From: Rhizophagus irregularis
Lineage: Eukaryota > Glomeromycota > Glomeromycetes > Glomerales > Glomeraceae
DNA length: 64,000 bases
Assembly: GCF_026210795.1 (NCBI RefSeq)
Contig: NC_089456.1
Location: forward strand, 1,614,501 to 1,678,500
Direction: 5' to 3'
The notes under the pieces are model-generated. The model worked only from the letters and a program-made list of their open reading frames with translations. It was not told the DNA's origin and did no database searches. How positions within the stretch are numbered: the first letter of the stretch is position 1; every line of letters starts with the position of its first letter. Below are positions 38,397 to 50,490 of the stretch, piece by piece. The position numbers and the translations under genes were made by a program.

Positions 38397-38435
<39 letters not shown>
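38397..38435. repeat. (TA)n microsatellite upstream of the chromodomain gene
   Basis: About 17-18 TA units, ending about 100 nt upstream of the ATG at 38539. A second TA run of about 22 nt sits in intron 1 of the same gene (38709-38731). Confidence 0.85.
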
Positions 38436-38437
<2 letters not shown>

Positions 38438-38538
38438 AATAAATATTAAATATTTTCCTTATTTTTTTTTTTTTTCGTCCTAATAAATTATAAATTAATA
38501 ATAACAAATTATAATAGTGTTGAAAGCATTAAAAAAAG

Positions 38539-41500
38539 ATGCCACAAAATACGATTGCTAACCAGTATTACGAAGCCGAAAGAATTTTAGAAGAAAAAAT
38601 TATGGGAGAAGAAAAATTTTATTTGATAAAATGGAAAGGAATGGACCATAATAAAAGACCTTGGGAACCAACTTGGGTATTTATTATTCGTTCCTTTTTT
38701 TTTAAGAAATATATATATATATATATATATATTAAAAATTTCTTTATAGGAACCTGCAAGTCATTGTACACAACCGCTTATCGCTTCCTGGGAACAACGA
38801 CGTAGTAAACCGGCAAAAAGAAAATTTAAATCTCCCGTAATTTCTTCGCTTCCTTCGAATAATCCTTTAAAAAATTCACCATCAATCAAACGTGAAAGAA
38901 AACATCAAAAAATATCAGCAGGTTTTAGTTATGGTACTCCCTCTGCAAATGTTGGTAATAGCGCAGAGTCTCCTATGGTCATAGATTCTGATGATGATAC
39001 TGGCAGAACCTTTTTTATGAATAATTCTGCTTTATCTAAGCTAAACCTTGATGGAAATTCAAATGTTAACCCTACCGTTGCCGTTAAAAATGTTAAAATA
39101 CAACGTCATCTATTACGTCCTTATCATATTTTACTTCCTGTTCCTTTGTCAAAATTACAACAAATTGCTTATCGAAGAACATTTGATAAACCCCAATTTT
39201 TTAAATATTTGGCCGAAACTAATTTGGCCACTCCTCCTGAAAGAGGTTCTATCGTTTTTGATACAAAGGATAGTTTACTTAAAATTGTTAATCATTTATC
39301 CCTTCTTTTATCTTCCGTACATGGTCATTCACAAGGATCGAATGTTTCATATCAATCTTTTGAAAATATGGGAAAATTGGTGATGATGTTTCATTTATTA
39401 AATGGATTAAGAAATTGTAATCTCACTCTTGGTATTGCTATTCCACAAGGTCCAATAATGAATGTAAATATATATTTTTGTATTTATTTACTTGTTTTTT
39501 TTAAAAAAAAATAATTATTGATTCTTTTTTTCCTGTCTTATTTAGAGTATTATTAAAGATTTTATGAAAAAACATAAACTTAATTTTAATGTTTTGAATG
39601 AAACCGCAAACAATAAATTGTTGAAAGGAACTACTAGTTCAAATGATGATAAATTGACCTGTATTGTTTTTACAACTCCTTTACCAAAAATGAGTGAAGA
39701 AGAATTGGTAAGATAATTTTTATATATATTTATATATATATGAATATATATTTTAATGATTCGTTAAAAAAATTTCAATAATTTTCATATTAAATTTTCT
39801 TAATTTTCTTTCATTCGTAGCCACAATTTGATCTTGTAATTGCTTACGATACAAGTTTCAATCCAAAAAAACATTTATTACATACTAAAACAAATGAAAA
39901 TATTCCGACTATTAGACTTGTTACAAAGAATACTCTTGAACATGCTATTAATTATCAAATGTCATTAAATCAAGATGATAGTTTTTCTTTTTCGAATTTA
40001 TCATTATTTGAAATGAAAAGAATTTTGACTTTTGGTTTATGGAAGAAAAATCAATTTGTAGAAGCAGGTTGTGAATTATCAAGATTTGATATTCAAGGAA
40101 CGTGCGATAAAGTTTTTCAATGGATTAACGAAGGAATGTTAAGAAATTTATCTTTTGGAATGGAAGCTGCTGTTGAAAAAGTTTGGGGTAAAATCCCAGA
40201 ACATATTTCATTTGATAGACGTCTTATTGTAAGTGGAAGTAATAAAGAACGTAAAGATTTTAAAGATGTCGCATTAGCAAAAGCTGAAAAAAGAGTTTCT
40301 GATGTTAATGATGAAGGAAGTCTTAAAAGAAGAAAAGTAAGTTTAAAAAAATTTACGTTTGTATTTTTTTTTATAACAAATACCGATTTTTTAATATAAA
40401 TTTCAAAAATTTAGGATAAAGAAGTGGTACAGAATGATGATGATAATTTCCAAAAGAAGAAAAAATTAAAGGTTATAGAGGAACCACCTACAGAAATGTT
40501 AAATTCATGTGCTTCTTCTTCATCAAATGAAAATAAAGCACTTTCTTTAACAACTTCAACAACTTCAACAATTTCAACAATTTCAACTATTCCAACAATA
40601 TTATCACCTACAGAACCACTTACAGAATCACCTGTAGAACAAATTAATCCTAATCCTAATCCTATGAATTTGAATAAAATCAAACAACAAACTCAATCAC
40701 CAAAGAATTCAAGAGATGATTCTTCTAAGGATTCACGTAGAAATTCATTGAAAGATTCATCTAGAGATTCTTATAATAAAAGTAGAGATTCAACACAGGA
40801 TGCTATTAAAGAATCTTCTTCAACATCTATTAAGAGTTCTTTTAATAATAGAGAAAATAATAATAATAGAAATATTATTACAAAGGATTTCAATAAAAAT
40901 ATTGTTAAAAGTATTTCTAAGGATTCAAATAAAAGTAACAAGGAATTACAGGTAAGATTATTTAAAAATTATTTATTAAATTTTTTTTTATATATATTTA
41001 ATGTGTTTTAATATTAATATTAATTAAATTGTGATCAATAAAAAAAAAACAAAAAAAAAGAGTTTGGAAGATAATGCCTTAGAATGGAAACAAAAATATA
41101 TGGAATTATTGAATCAAAATAAATTGCAAGAAGAAAAAATAGAAAATCTTACACAAGAAAAAGATAAATTTTGTAAGAAAACTAATGAACTTAGTTCAGA
41201 ACTTGCTAAAACAAGAACTCAACTTGGTGAAATGCAATCAAAACGTAAGAGAACATTACTTGAAGTTCAAAGTATTGAATTGGAAAAAACTCGAATGGAG
41301 ATGTCAGGAGTTCAACGTGAAAATACTAAATTAATAACAGAATTGGAAAGTAAAGACCAGGAAATTAACAAATTGAAAAAAGAAATAGATTCATTGAAGA
41401 ATAATTCAAAATCTTTGAAATCTAAGATTAAAAATTTAGAAACCGAAATTCAAATCTTTACTAGTCAACAAAGATTAAGTTCAAGTAGTAAAACCTCAAA

Positions 41501-42068
41501 GAGAACTGAATCATTAGAAATTCAAGTACAACAATTGGAAGATAAAATCACCACTTTACAATTACAATATAAACTTAAAGAACAAGAATTAAAGTTGGCT
41601 CTTGAAGATGATAAATATCATCAGGATATTACGAATCTTTTATTACAGATTAAAGGGAAAACTAGAGAAGAAATGGATAAAATACATTTAGCCAGAAAAA
41701 ATAGTGCTCAATCAAAGTTGAATAATCATCCAAGTATAGGAGAAAATACTTCGAATGAATTAAGTATTGCTCCGGACAATCAGAATGTTTCAGAAACTGA
41801 AAACAATCCTAAAGAATCATCATCATCAATAAATAATACAAATACTACTTCAAATGGAGATAAATCTTTCCTCGGATACTATGATTCAGAATTAAATGAA
41901 TTACCTGGACCTCCACTTGGAAGTGTTATAAGTGTTTCAAGTACCTTTAATTGTCATTGGGATAGTTGTAAAAAAGAATTTACAAGCAGAGAGGAGTTAA
42001 AATCGCATTTGAAATTTTATCATAATTTAAATCCAAATTTTCCTAATGTTATCGAAATTAATGATTAA
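38539..42068 (+). CDS. Chromodomain protein, HDA1-complex subunit (Hda2/3)-like, with coiled coil and C2H2 finger
   Basis: Six exons, all phase 0: 38539-38676, 38750-39463, 39546-39707, 39821-40336, 40415-40951 and 41061-42068, giving 1024 residues. Residues about 10-60 are a chromodomain (YYEAERILEEK, FYLIKWKG, WEPTW spliced to EPASHC...LIASWEQ). A disordered Ser/Lys region is followed by a region of about 300 residues resembling the helicase-like fold of fungal Hda2/Hda3 (LLRPYHILLPVPLSKLQQIAY, FENMGKLVMMFHLL, FDLVIAYDTSFNPKKHLL). Next comes a Ser/Thr-rich linker, a long coiled coil (exon 6, residues about 690-900), and a single C2H2 finger near the C-terminus (FNCHWDSCKKEF...LKSHLKFYH). 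Expected role: recruits a class II histone deacetylase to methylated chromatin for silencing. The chromodomain and zinc finger fused to one subunit are notable. Family assignment is from recognition, not from a search. Confidence 0.8.
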
Positions 42069-45000
42069 AATTACCAACTCATAGTCTGATTGAACCGTAT
42101 TTTTTGTTGTTTATGTGATAAGGAAAAGATGTGATAGGTCAGAGTGTCAGATTAATATATAGGACATTATTATTTATATTAAAAATTTTTTTGGTTAGTT
42201 TTCTACTTATGTCTTTAGTACTTACTCAAGTATATATATGGTTTTTTTTAAAAAAATCCTTTTGTTTAGTTGAAATTAGTTTATATATGATTATACGAAA
42301 ATAACATTTGTTAAATAGAGAGAGAGATATATAGATCAAAAAATTTTTTTTTTTTGTAGTTAGTTTAGTTAGTTTCAATAAAAAAAAAGACGTAGTATTA
42401 AAAATCAAATAATTTTCTTTCATTATTTATAAGATATTTATATGATTTAATTTCTAATTAAAACAGAAGGAAATAATAAATTTTATTTAGTTTAAGATTG
42501 GTTAACAAATTGATTGGAGAATAATAGTTTGAATAATTACGATGAATTAATTATCCTAAACTTTTTCTTTTTTTTTTTTTATGAAATATGCATATAAGGA
42601 AAAATAAATTCAAATAATCTTTATTTATTTATTATTAATATAGATCAATTTTTTAATTATATTTATATATATTTTAGTAATTTAATAATTTTTGCTTAAA
42701 GTATCATGTTGCAGTTACTTGATAACATTTCTCAACTTGACAAGAAAATCTTTTTTTTTTCCAGTAATAACAGTAATAACATTTGTATATAAACTTAAAT
42801 TCTTATTAATATCAGCTGCCGGCTAAAAAATTATTAGTAAAGTCAGATTAATGCAATTTTCTCATCTACAATTGCTATTAATAATCGAAATAATTAAAGT
42901 TCTTTAAATTAAAAGACAAATTTAAAGACCTTGAATAAATTTATTAATCAATGATTTCAGAAATATTGAGACCAAAAAATTATGTAAAAATTCTCATGAA
43001 AAATAGAAAATTTTATTTGAAAGTTATTTTACCTCTAAAGTCTAGATGTTTCTTCAATTTTCTAAAAAGACTAAAATAACAATTATGATTTTGTTAATTT
43101 AGGATTTGCTAAAATCCTACATTACTATTGCAATTTGTAAATTGTAACATGTTTCTTACAATTAAAAAACATTATTTAAGCTTATTTCAAGAAATGGAAA
43201 TTTTAATATCAATGTCTTCATACTTTATAAAAAATTTATCTAGACAACATGAATTATTTTTAAATGAATTAATATATAATAAATGTCGAATTTTTTTATA
43301 TTCGTTAATATATACTCAATCAATGATTTTTTTTTAATATAAAAACAAAATGATGAACTTTATTTATAATAATTATAATAATTTCAATTATTTATTATTT
43401 ATTTATTTATTTATTTTAAAAAAAATAATATTTGAAATAAAAGAAAACAAGAAATATAAAAAATAAAACTTCATTTTACATTGATTTTAAAATTTAGGCC
43501 GAAGATTATATAATAGAAGTTCATTTTAGGAAAAGATATTTCTAGGCAAAAATATACATCTTGATTTTTCCTTTTTCTAAAGTTGAAAAGTTGCCTTTTT
43601 TGTTATAAATATTATTTTAAATTTCTAATAGAAAAAAAAAAGTAATTAAGATAAATTTAATAAATGTTGCTGCTTACTAATAATTTCCAAATAGATATTA
43701 TTTTAATTTCAAATCCGTAAATAAAAAGAAATTTCTATTTAAATCCATACATATTGACTAATATATAATTACAATTTAATTATAAAATCGTTTAAAATTA
43801 ATTTAGAAATTCATTGTTCTAACTTAATTCGTGTGATCCACGAGTCAACTGCAAAGGATCTGCAGAAAATGGGAATCTAGAATATTGTGTATTAATAATA
43901 CGATAATGGAATGAAAATCGGGTATCAGAAAAAAAAATTACTAATGATCGACAAAAATTTGCATCGTGGAATCAACGAATTAATATTTTATATAATTATA
44001 CAATATTAAACAAATATTAATAAAAATTTATTGTTATACTGCAATAATATTTCATGAATTTATTACTAATTGGATCGTCTGTATAATTTTTAAACTGTTA
44101 AATCTACAGTACATTAGATTTTAAATCCTAGATTAGAAATTAAATTATCAAAATTTTACTTTAAAGCTCACAAATTTCAGTTTTAAATTTTTATGGAAAA
44201 TGATTTTACATTTTTAATATTTTCATTTAATTTGTTTTATTCATTTATTTGTTTTTTTTTAAAAAAAAACATTTTATAAACTTTGTTAAATTATTTTTTT
44301 TAAAATATTTTATATTATTAACATTGTTTTTTTTTTTACTCTAAAACTTTTATTTTTTTGGTTTTATTTATTTAAATTTTCAGAACTTTTAGAAAATTAA
44401 CTAAATATGAAGAATTTATATTAACTAGGGAACGCAAACCGTTCAGGTCCGAAATTTATTTACATCACGTGACACGTAAACTAAATGCAAAATCTAATTG
44501 GTTGATAAGCATATCTGTTATTCTTAGAAGTAAACGGTCCTACACTACGCTTCGGACAATTAATTGATTGATTGATTAATATATTATTGCTATTGAAAAA
44601 AGATAGTTTTTTTTGATCTCCGATTATAAGTAGGAAAAAGAACCAAATTTATCTTTTAATCATTTTCTTTTTTTCAAAAAAAAAAAACTCTTATATAACA
44701 TAATTAATAATATAATTTGAAATAACAGAAATTAAGAATAATCTACTACCGTATTTAATTCTATTTTATCCCTTCAAGTGTGAACAAATTTGCCTGCAAT
44801 TTTAAAATTATTTAATTGTTAAAATAAATCAACCTTTTTATTATATATTTAGATAATATTTTTATAAATTTATCAATTCATAAAAAAAAAAATTTCGAGA
44901 ATTATTATAAAAATTTTACTAATCAAATTGAGTGTTAATCAGGTTTGTAATAATGATCGGCCAAATCTAATATAATATAATATATGTATAAATAAAAAAT

Positions 45001-45629
45001 TGACTTTCTAAATCATTAATCTGTTATTGTAGAACAATTAAAAATAATTAAAATAATTACATATAATATTGAAATTTTTAAAATATGTGCATATTTGAAA
45101 AACATGTATTATTTAAAAAATTACATAATTTTGCACATTAAGTGTGAGGTCTATTTTATGAAAATATTGTGGTAAATGTATTTTGACCTTTCAATTCTTC
45201 TCTTCAACTTTACTTAATGTAACAAATCTGAGTTAAAATGCAGATTTTAGCTTTTATGTAGTAAAATGCACATTATAATTTTGAAATTTCTCTATAGAAA
45301 GTTAAATTTATACTTTAACTTTCAAATGTATATTAATTTGAGGGAAGGTCAACTATAAAATATTCATCACATAAACCTTAGGTTCCAATTAATTAATTAT
45401 AAAATGGTTTTTATTCAAAAAAAAACTATTTTTACAATAAATTTATGATATTTCTAATTAATATCATGTAATTTGTAATAAAGTTAATAAATTTAAATTT
45501 TATGATAGAAAGTTTCTCCATACAAAAATTAGAATCTGCATTCTAATTTTATTTTGTATAAAAAGATGATCAAAATACATTTATTAATAGAATTAACGAT
45601 CAGTCGATCGGTTATATAAAAACAGGGGG
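42069..45629. other. Long intergenic AT-rich stretch
   Basis: About 3.5 kb without recognisable genes, RNA genes or transposon ends. The 69-residue ORF at 43128 is AT-composition noise. The short GC-richer piece 44428-44560 (CATCACGTGACACG) may be a remnant of a short element. Confidence 0.4.
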
Positions 45630-46066
45630 ATCCTGACAATCAGAATTCCGCTATAGCATAAACCCTGATAATCCTAAAAATTCAAAATCCCGAAACTACA
45701 TTATTCCCAACATTCATTATCCCGACACATTATTTTACTTTTTTTTATAAACATTTTGTACATATAAATGTTTTATTTACATTTAATAATACTTAATAAT
45801 ACATTGCAAATTAAGATGATTTTTCTTATTAATATTTAATAATTTGAAAAGAATGTCAGGATAATGAATGTCAGGATAATGAATGTCAGGATAACGAATG
45901 TTAGGATAACGAATGTCGGGAATAACGAATGTCGGGAATAACGAATGTCGGGAATAACGAATGTCGGGAATAATGTAGTTTCAGGATTTTGAATTTCGGG
46001 ATTATTATTTGACAGGATTGAGGGCGTCGGGTTTGTTGTTGTAACAGGATTCTAATCGTCAGGATT
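45630..46066. mobile_element. Fold-back-like element with internal minisatellite
   Basis: The left arm (ATCCTGACAATCAGAATTCC onward to CCCGAAACTACATTATTCCC) is the imperfect reverse complement of the right arm (GGGAATAATGTAGTTTCAGG onward to CTAATCGTCAGGATT), over roughly 100 bp per arm. At the start of the right arm lies a tandem array. No coding capacity. Long, internally repetitive inverted arms fit a fold-back-type element. Confidence 0.6.
45851..45973. repeat. 15/16-bp tandem repeat inside the fold-back element
   Basis: Eight units: four of 15 bp (GAATGTCAGGATAAT/C) followed by four of 16 bp (GAATGTCGGGAATAAC). The abrupt switch of unit length and sequence halfway suggests two successive expansion events. 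Confidence 0.9.
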
Positions 46067-46227
46067 ATGTAGTAAATCTATAAAAACAATATCTTTAGAT
46101 AAATTTCATAATTTTTCATTAAAAATCAAAAAAAATCGGATTTACAGTATTAGTAAGATAATATCTATACATATAAAAAAAAACTAAATGACTAATGATT
46201 TTTTTTAGTGAGATTCTTTGCACAGAT

Positions 46228-47133
46228 TAGTGCTCCGTACGGGTCGGGTTGGTCGGGTTTGAGTGAATGTTTGAATTCGACTCGAATATTCATGTAACCC
46301 GACTCGAATTTTCGGGTCGGCCAACTATGTAACCCGAACTTGACTCGACCCGACTGTAGTTAGACTCGAATAACCCGGGTTGAACCCGAATTTATATGAA
46401 AATATTTTTTTTTGAATTTTTGATTGAAACATGGGTCTTATCAATGCTAATATTTATAATATTACGAATAGATCAAGTTTCTCTTAAGTCAAAAGGCTAT
46501 GACTTAGAGAAAATATGAAAGTTTGATGTAATAATTAAATTTTTTCTTTAAAATATATATGTGTATAGTATCAGGTATATAATTTTAAATTTATGATTTT
46601 TAGTTTTGGCAAACTATATTTTGACGGTATTTCCCCAATTACCAATTTTATGTCACCAAGTTTTTAACTTCTAGAGTTTTAAAGAAATAAATACTAATAT
46701 TAAGTATATATTTCAATTAAAACATTACATTTAAAATTTTTATGACGATCAATTATGAACCAAAATGATAATTTAAAGTTAAAGGTATTAGAAATTGCAA
46801 AAATAAAAGCTCACTATGCAAACTTTTCGTTTCCAAGTTGAAATATTGATTCCAATAAGATCGATAGTCTTAGACATTATATTAATTAGTAAAGTATTTA
46901 CAAGTATACAAACTAAACTAAAATAGTTTAGCATAAAATAAAATTTTTTCGTCTGGAAAAAGACGCGTTCATCCGGGTCACCCGGGTTGTTCTGGGTCAA
47001 AGTAATAGTATGACCCTAACCCGACGGGTCGGGTCATGCGGGTCACGGGTCATTAAAATTACCAATCCCGACTCGATTTAAAATCCGGGTCGGGTCTATC
47101 ACCCGGGTCTGACCCGACCCTTTCGGAGCACTA
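46228..47133. mobile_element. 906-bp nonautonomous hAT-type element
   Basis: Perfect 10-bp terminal inverted repeats TAGTGCTCCG / CGGAGCACTA followed by GGGTCGGGT-rich subterminal repeats in both ends (46240-46390 and 46970-47122). Perfect 8-bp target duplication GCACAGAT at 46220-46227 and 47134-47141. The TIR, the GGGTCGGG subterminal words and the 8-bp duplication together are characteristic of hAT. The interior (short ORF at 46788-47000) shows no transposase. Confidence 0.92.
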
Positions 47134-47141
47134 GCACAGAT

Positions 47142-47690
47142 AATATTAATAATTTTTATAGGCTATAATAAATTTTTTAATAAATAAATATATTAATAAA
47201 ATATGCTTCCATAATACTATTACCTGATAATATTATTTGCATCAAAATTTTCTATTGACATAACATAAAATATTAATTTATATGGCTTTTTTTAATGAAA
47301 TATTTGAAGGTTAAATACCTCAACAAAGTAAAAAAAAGATTAAATAAAGAAAGTCAAGTCTATTGTAGGAAAAGCAATGTTTTTTCACATGGTCAACCTT
47401 CTTAAGAGTAACTTTATATCAACATATTAAAGTTCTCATTGATAGTGAAAATTGCAAGGCAAAAATATTATATACCATGAAATATTTCATTCTATAAGTA
47501 ATATTTGCATTTAATAATAATATTTCATATATAACATTCACATAAAATTTACTATTATTTGCATAAACACAAATTGTACATAAATTTATTTTTTACTGAT
47601 ATTAATAATATTAAAAAAACTAAACCTATTCACATGGCAAATAATAAAATGTAAACATGTCATTATTACTTTCTTAGCTTGATTGTAATC
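47142..47690. other. Intergenic, nothing recognised
   Basis: AT-rich spacer between the hAT-type element and the Helitron remnant. Confidence 0.3.
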
Positions 47691-47692
47691 TT

Positions 47693-48236
47693 ACTTTAGC
47701 TAAAATTTTATTAAACAAAAAGTTTTTCTATAACCACCAGGTCCATCAACAAAAATAACTGAATTAGCTATTTTGTTATTTACTGATTTAATAATATAAT
47801 ATCATTGTAATTCTTTTTGGATCATTATTCATTAATTACTAAATTATTTCTTAATTCATTTATATTATAATTTGTTTTTCCCAATATTAAATTACATTGT
47901 TGAATTTATTCATTATTAAAATAATGGATAATTAATTTTTCATAAGGTACTAAGTATTTTTCAATATCAAATAATGTTTTTGCTTTGCAATTTCATAATC
48001 ATTATCAGATAATTCTTGATTCCTTTAATTTGTCTGTCGATATATAAAATCTTCATTTAAATTATTTTTATGGTCATGGAAAAGCTTAAAAGTATTTAAT
48101 TCTTGTATATCACAAAATAGTAAAATAGAGGCAAATAATTGACATAATTTTGATGGTATTTGATAATTAGCAGCTCCATTAAGAAATCTATCAATTTCAT
48201 TATTTTCTTAACCTAATAATTACAATATTATTGTAT
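47693..48236 (-). pseudogene. Helitron Pif1-like helicase remnant
   Basis: Reading the minus strand gives, in order, AANYQIPSKLCQLFASILLF (about 48105-48185), a FDIEKYLxPYEK segment, and VIFVDGPGGYRKTF (about 47720-47765). These match the Helitron helicase regions before and at Walker A. The glycine and lysine context GPGGxGKT has become GPGGYRKT, and several stops and frameshifts separate the pieces. The replication-initiator domain and 3' hairpin were not found. Dead fragment. Confidence 0.65.
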
Positions 48237-49609
48237 GATAAAATTGGTAATACTTTACTCGGTGCAGTTCGTCACATACCTGAGTTTATGCTGAGTACAG
48301 TCATGTACATTTTGTATAGACAGTCACCAGACTCAGATATTACATGACTCTAATTATTTATTTAGTCCGAACATACTAATCGAATTGTTAGACTGAATTT
48401 TTTAAAGTTTTTTAACTTTAAATTTTGTAACCAAATATTACAGTGATTTTAACAATAATTTTAAGAATTTTATAACTTTTACAATAAAATAGTTTACAGA
48501 ACTATTTTACTATAAATGAATTAAAACAGGAAACTATGTATTGTAAAGGTTTTTTTTGAAGATAATAATAAGAACTTTACAGTATATTAAGTTCCTGTTT
48601 CAGTTTTAAAAGTTTTATTCTTTCACATTCAAGCTTAATTTCATGTTCTTTTAGCAATAATCTTTGATTTTCTGTATTAAAATCTATTATTTGTGCATCA
48701 TCTTGTTTAAGTCAACTTCAACCTTGGACTTAGATTGTATATTTGATGTTTGACATTTAGATTGAGATTTTTTTTGAGAATTGAACTCGGTAGCTAATAA
48801 AAAAAGAATTTTTTATATTTATTATATTAATTAAATAAAATAACAAAAATACAATATATGAAAAAACTAAACAATTCTTTACCAGCTCACCTTAAAGGTT
48901 GTTTGCCTTGTGTTACAACTCCCTGATCTTTACCATATTTTGCAATTCCATAATGAATATCACAAGATATAAATTGCAAATATTCATAATTTTTTGCTTT
49001 AATAATGAGTTTAATTAGCTAATTTTACATATAAATAGACCATTATATCATAAAATTTATTAACTTACTTCAAGATAGCTGCTTATGATAAAGGTAATGC
49101 TTTTCCATCCTGATTACAATTGGCATGACAAGATTCTGCTATATTAGTATTATCTAGAGAATTACATTTTTTAATATTATATAGGATGTTCTTTCATTAG
49201 TAGGTCAAAAACTTTATATATCTTTAATAGTGGATTCATTTATTACCTCTAATTCTTTAAAGATTTGATCAATATATTCAGTAGTGTTTGCATTTGGAAA
49301 TTCATACATTAATTCTTTAAGTTGATATGAGCATTTGTTGTTTTTACATTTTACACATAAAAAATGAAATTTATAAATAAAGATATAAATTTACAACAAT
49401 ATATAAAATACAATATTATAACTTTTACCTATTGCAATGAATGTAACAGCTTTTAAGAATGTGAAGCAAGTGCTCTTCCCATGTGAAAGAGTCATGCATT
49501 TTGTGTAAAATCATTCCAAGTCCTTTGACTTGTACTTGATCTAAGTCACCCAAAATGTATTTCTATCCTTTTTGATGAATGTGTTAAATTTGTGGTTTAT
49601 TGCCAGTTA

Positions 49610-49880
49610 AGGCCGTTCCAACTTGATTATTTGTTTAACGTCCACCACCCCCCTCTATTTTTTTAAAAATTTGAGATCTAATAAACACATATTATTAAAT
49701 ACCCCCTCTATTTTTGAAAAAATTTAAAAGCTAATAAACATATAATGATAAATAATCCCTTCTGAAATTTTCAAATTTTCCTATGTTTATTTATTTAGTT
49801 TGTTTAACTTAAGCCCCCCTCCCCCCTTAATTTTTTCAAAAGGCCTGGACGTTAAACAAACAATTAAGTTGCAACAGCCT
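49610..49880. mobile_element. 271-bp MITE inserted in the MULE pseudogene
   Basis: TIRs of about 34 bp: AGGCCGTTCCAACTTGATTA at the left and, read in reverse, AGGCTGTTGCAACTTAATTG at the right; both continue TTTGTTTAACGTCC. The flanks CCAGTTA / TAACTGG are themselves inverted, so the true ends may lie a few bases further out. Noncoding, with C-rich tracts inside. Confidence 0.8.
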
Positions 49881-50327
49881 AACTGGTATATTAAATGAAA
49901 AAGTGCATCAAACATTCTTTCATAAGCAATTGCATCAGCAATATTTGTAAATACTTATGTATAAGTTAAACCTATAAAAATTAATTGGCCAGAAATTTAT
50001 ATTTAATTTGAAGAAATTTTCAAAGTAAAATGAAACTTACTCATATTATATTTGTCCACTTAAACTCTTTTAAATGAGAAATCAATTTCAAAATATTCTA
50101 GATTAGCCCAAGCATGTGCCATAACTTCAGACATACAGATAAGAGATAAACATTATATGCCACTGAAAATGGTGGCTATAATAAAATATTAACCAAACAA
50201 TTAATAAAAAAAACTAAAATGAATTTTTCTAATTGCCACCACCAGTGATCATCACCGTTATCACATGATTGATTAACATGTAATATTTACACTATAATTG
50301 CAAATTTTCAAAAGTCTTTAAGCTCCC

Positions 50328-50490
50328 TATGTAACTAACCCTAATCTAACCCTAAGTTGACCTTCAATGCAATAATATTCCTATGCAACTAATCCTAACC
50401 TAACCCTAAATTTGACTTTCAATGCAATAATATTCCTATGCAACTAACCCTAACCTAACCCTAAGTTCTACTTTCAATGCAAATGATATT
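50328..50490. repeat. 55-bp tandem repeat containing telomere-like words
   Basis: Three units of about 55 bp, each with CTAACCCTAACCTAACCCTAA (variants) followed by a CTTTCAATGCAATAATATTCC spacer. It lies within the MULE pseudogene. The TAACCC words resemble fungal telomere repeats, but the 55-bp period shows this is an interstitial minisatellite. Confidence 0.8.

Noticed and set aside
37216-38507. Several Phe/Lys/Tyr-rich ORFs
   Set aside because: Generated by poly(T), poly(A) and (TA)n tracts; starts and composition are not credible.
39048-39383. Overlapping second frame of 111 residues in the chromodomain gene
   Set aside because: The main frame carries the conserved Hda2/3-like residues and matches splice phases; the other frame is composition noise.
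45851-45973. Possible CRISPR-like array
   Set aside because: Units are contiguous 15/16-bp direct repeats with no spacers, inside a eukaryotic fold-back element.
46788-47000. 70-residue minus-strand ORF inside the hAT-type element
   Set aside because: No transposase motif; the element is noncoding by every other sign.
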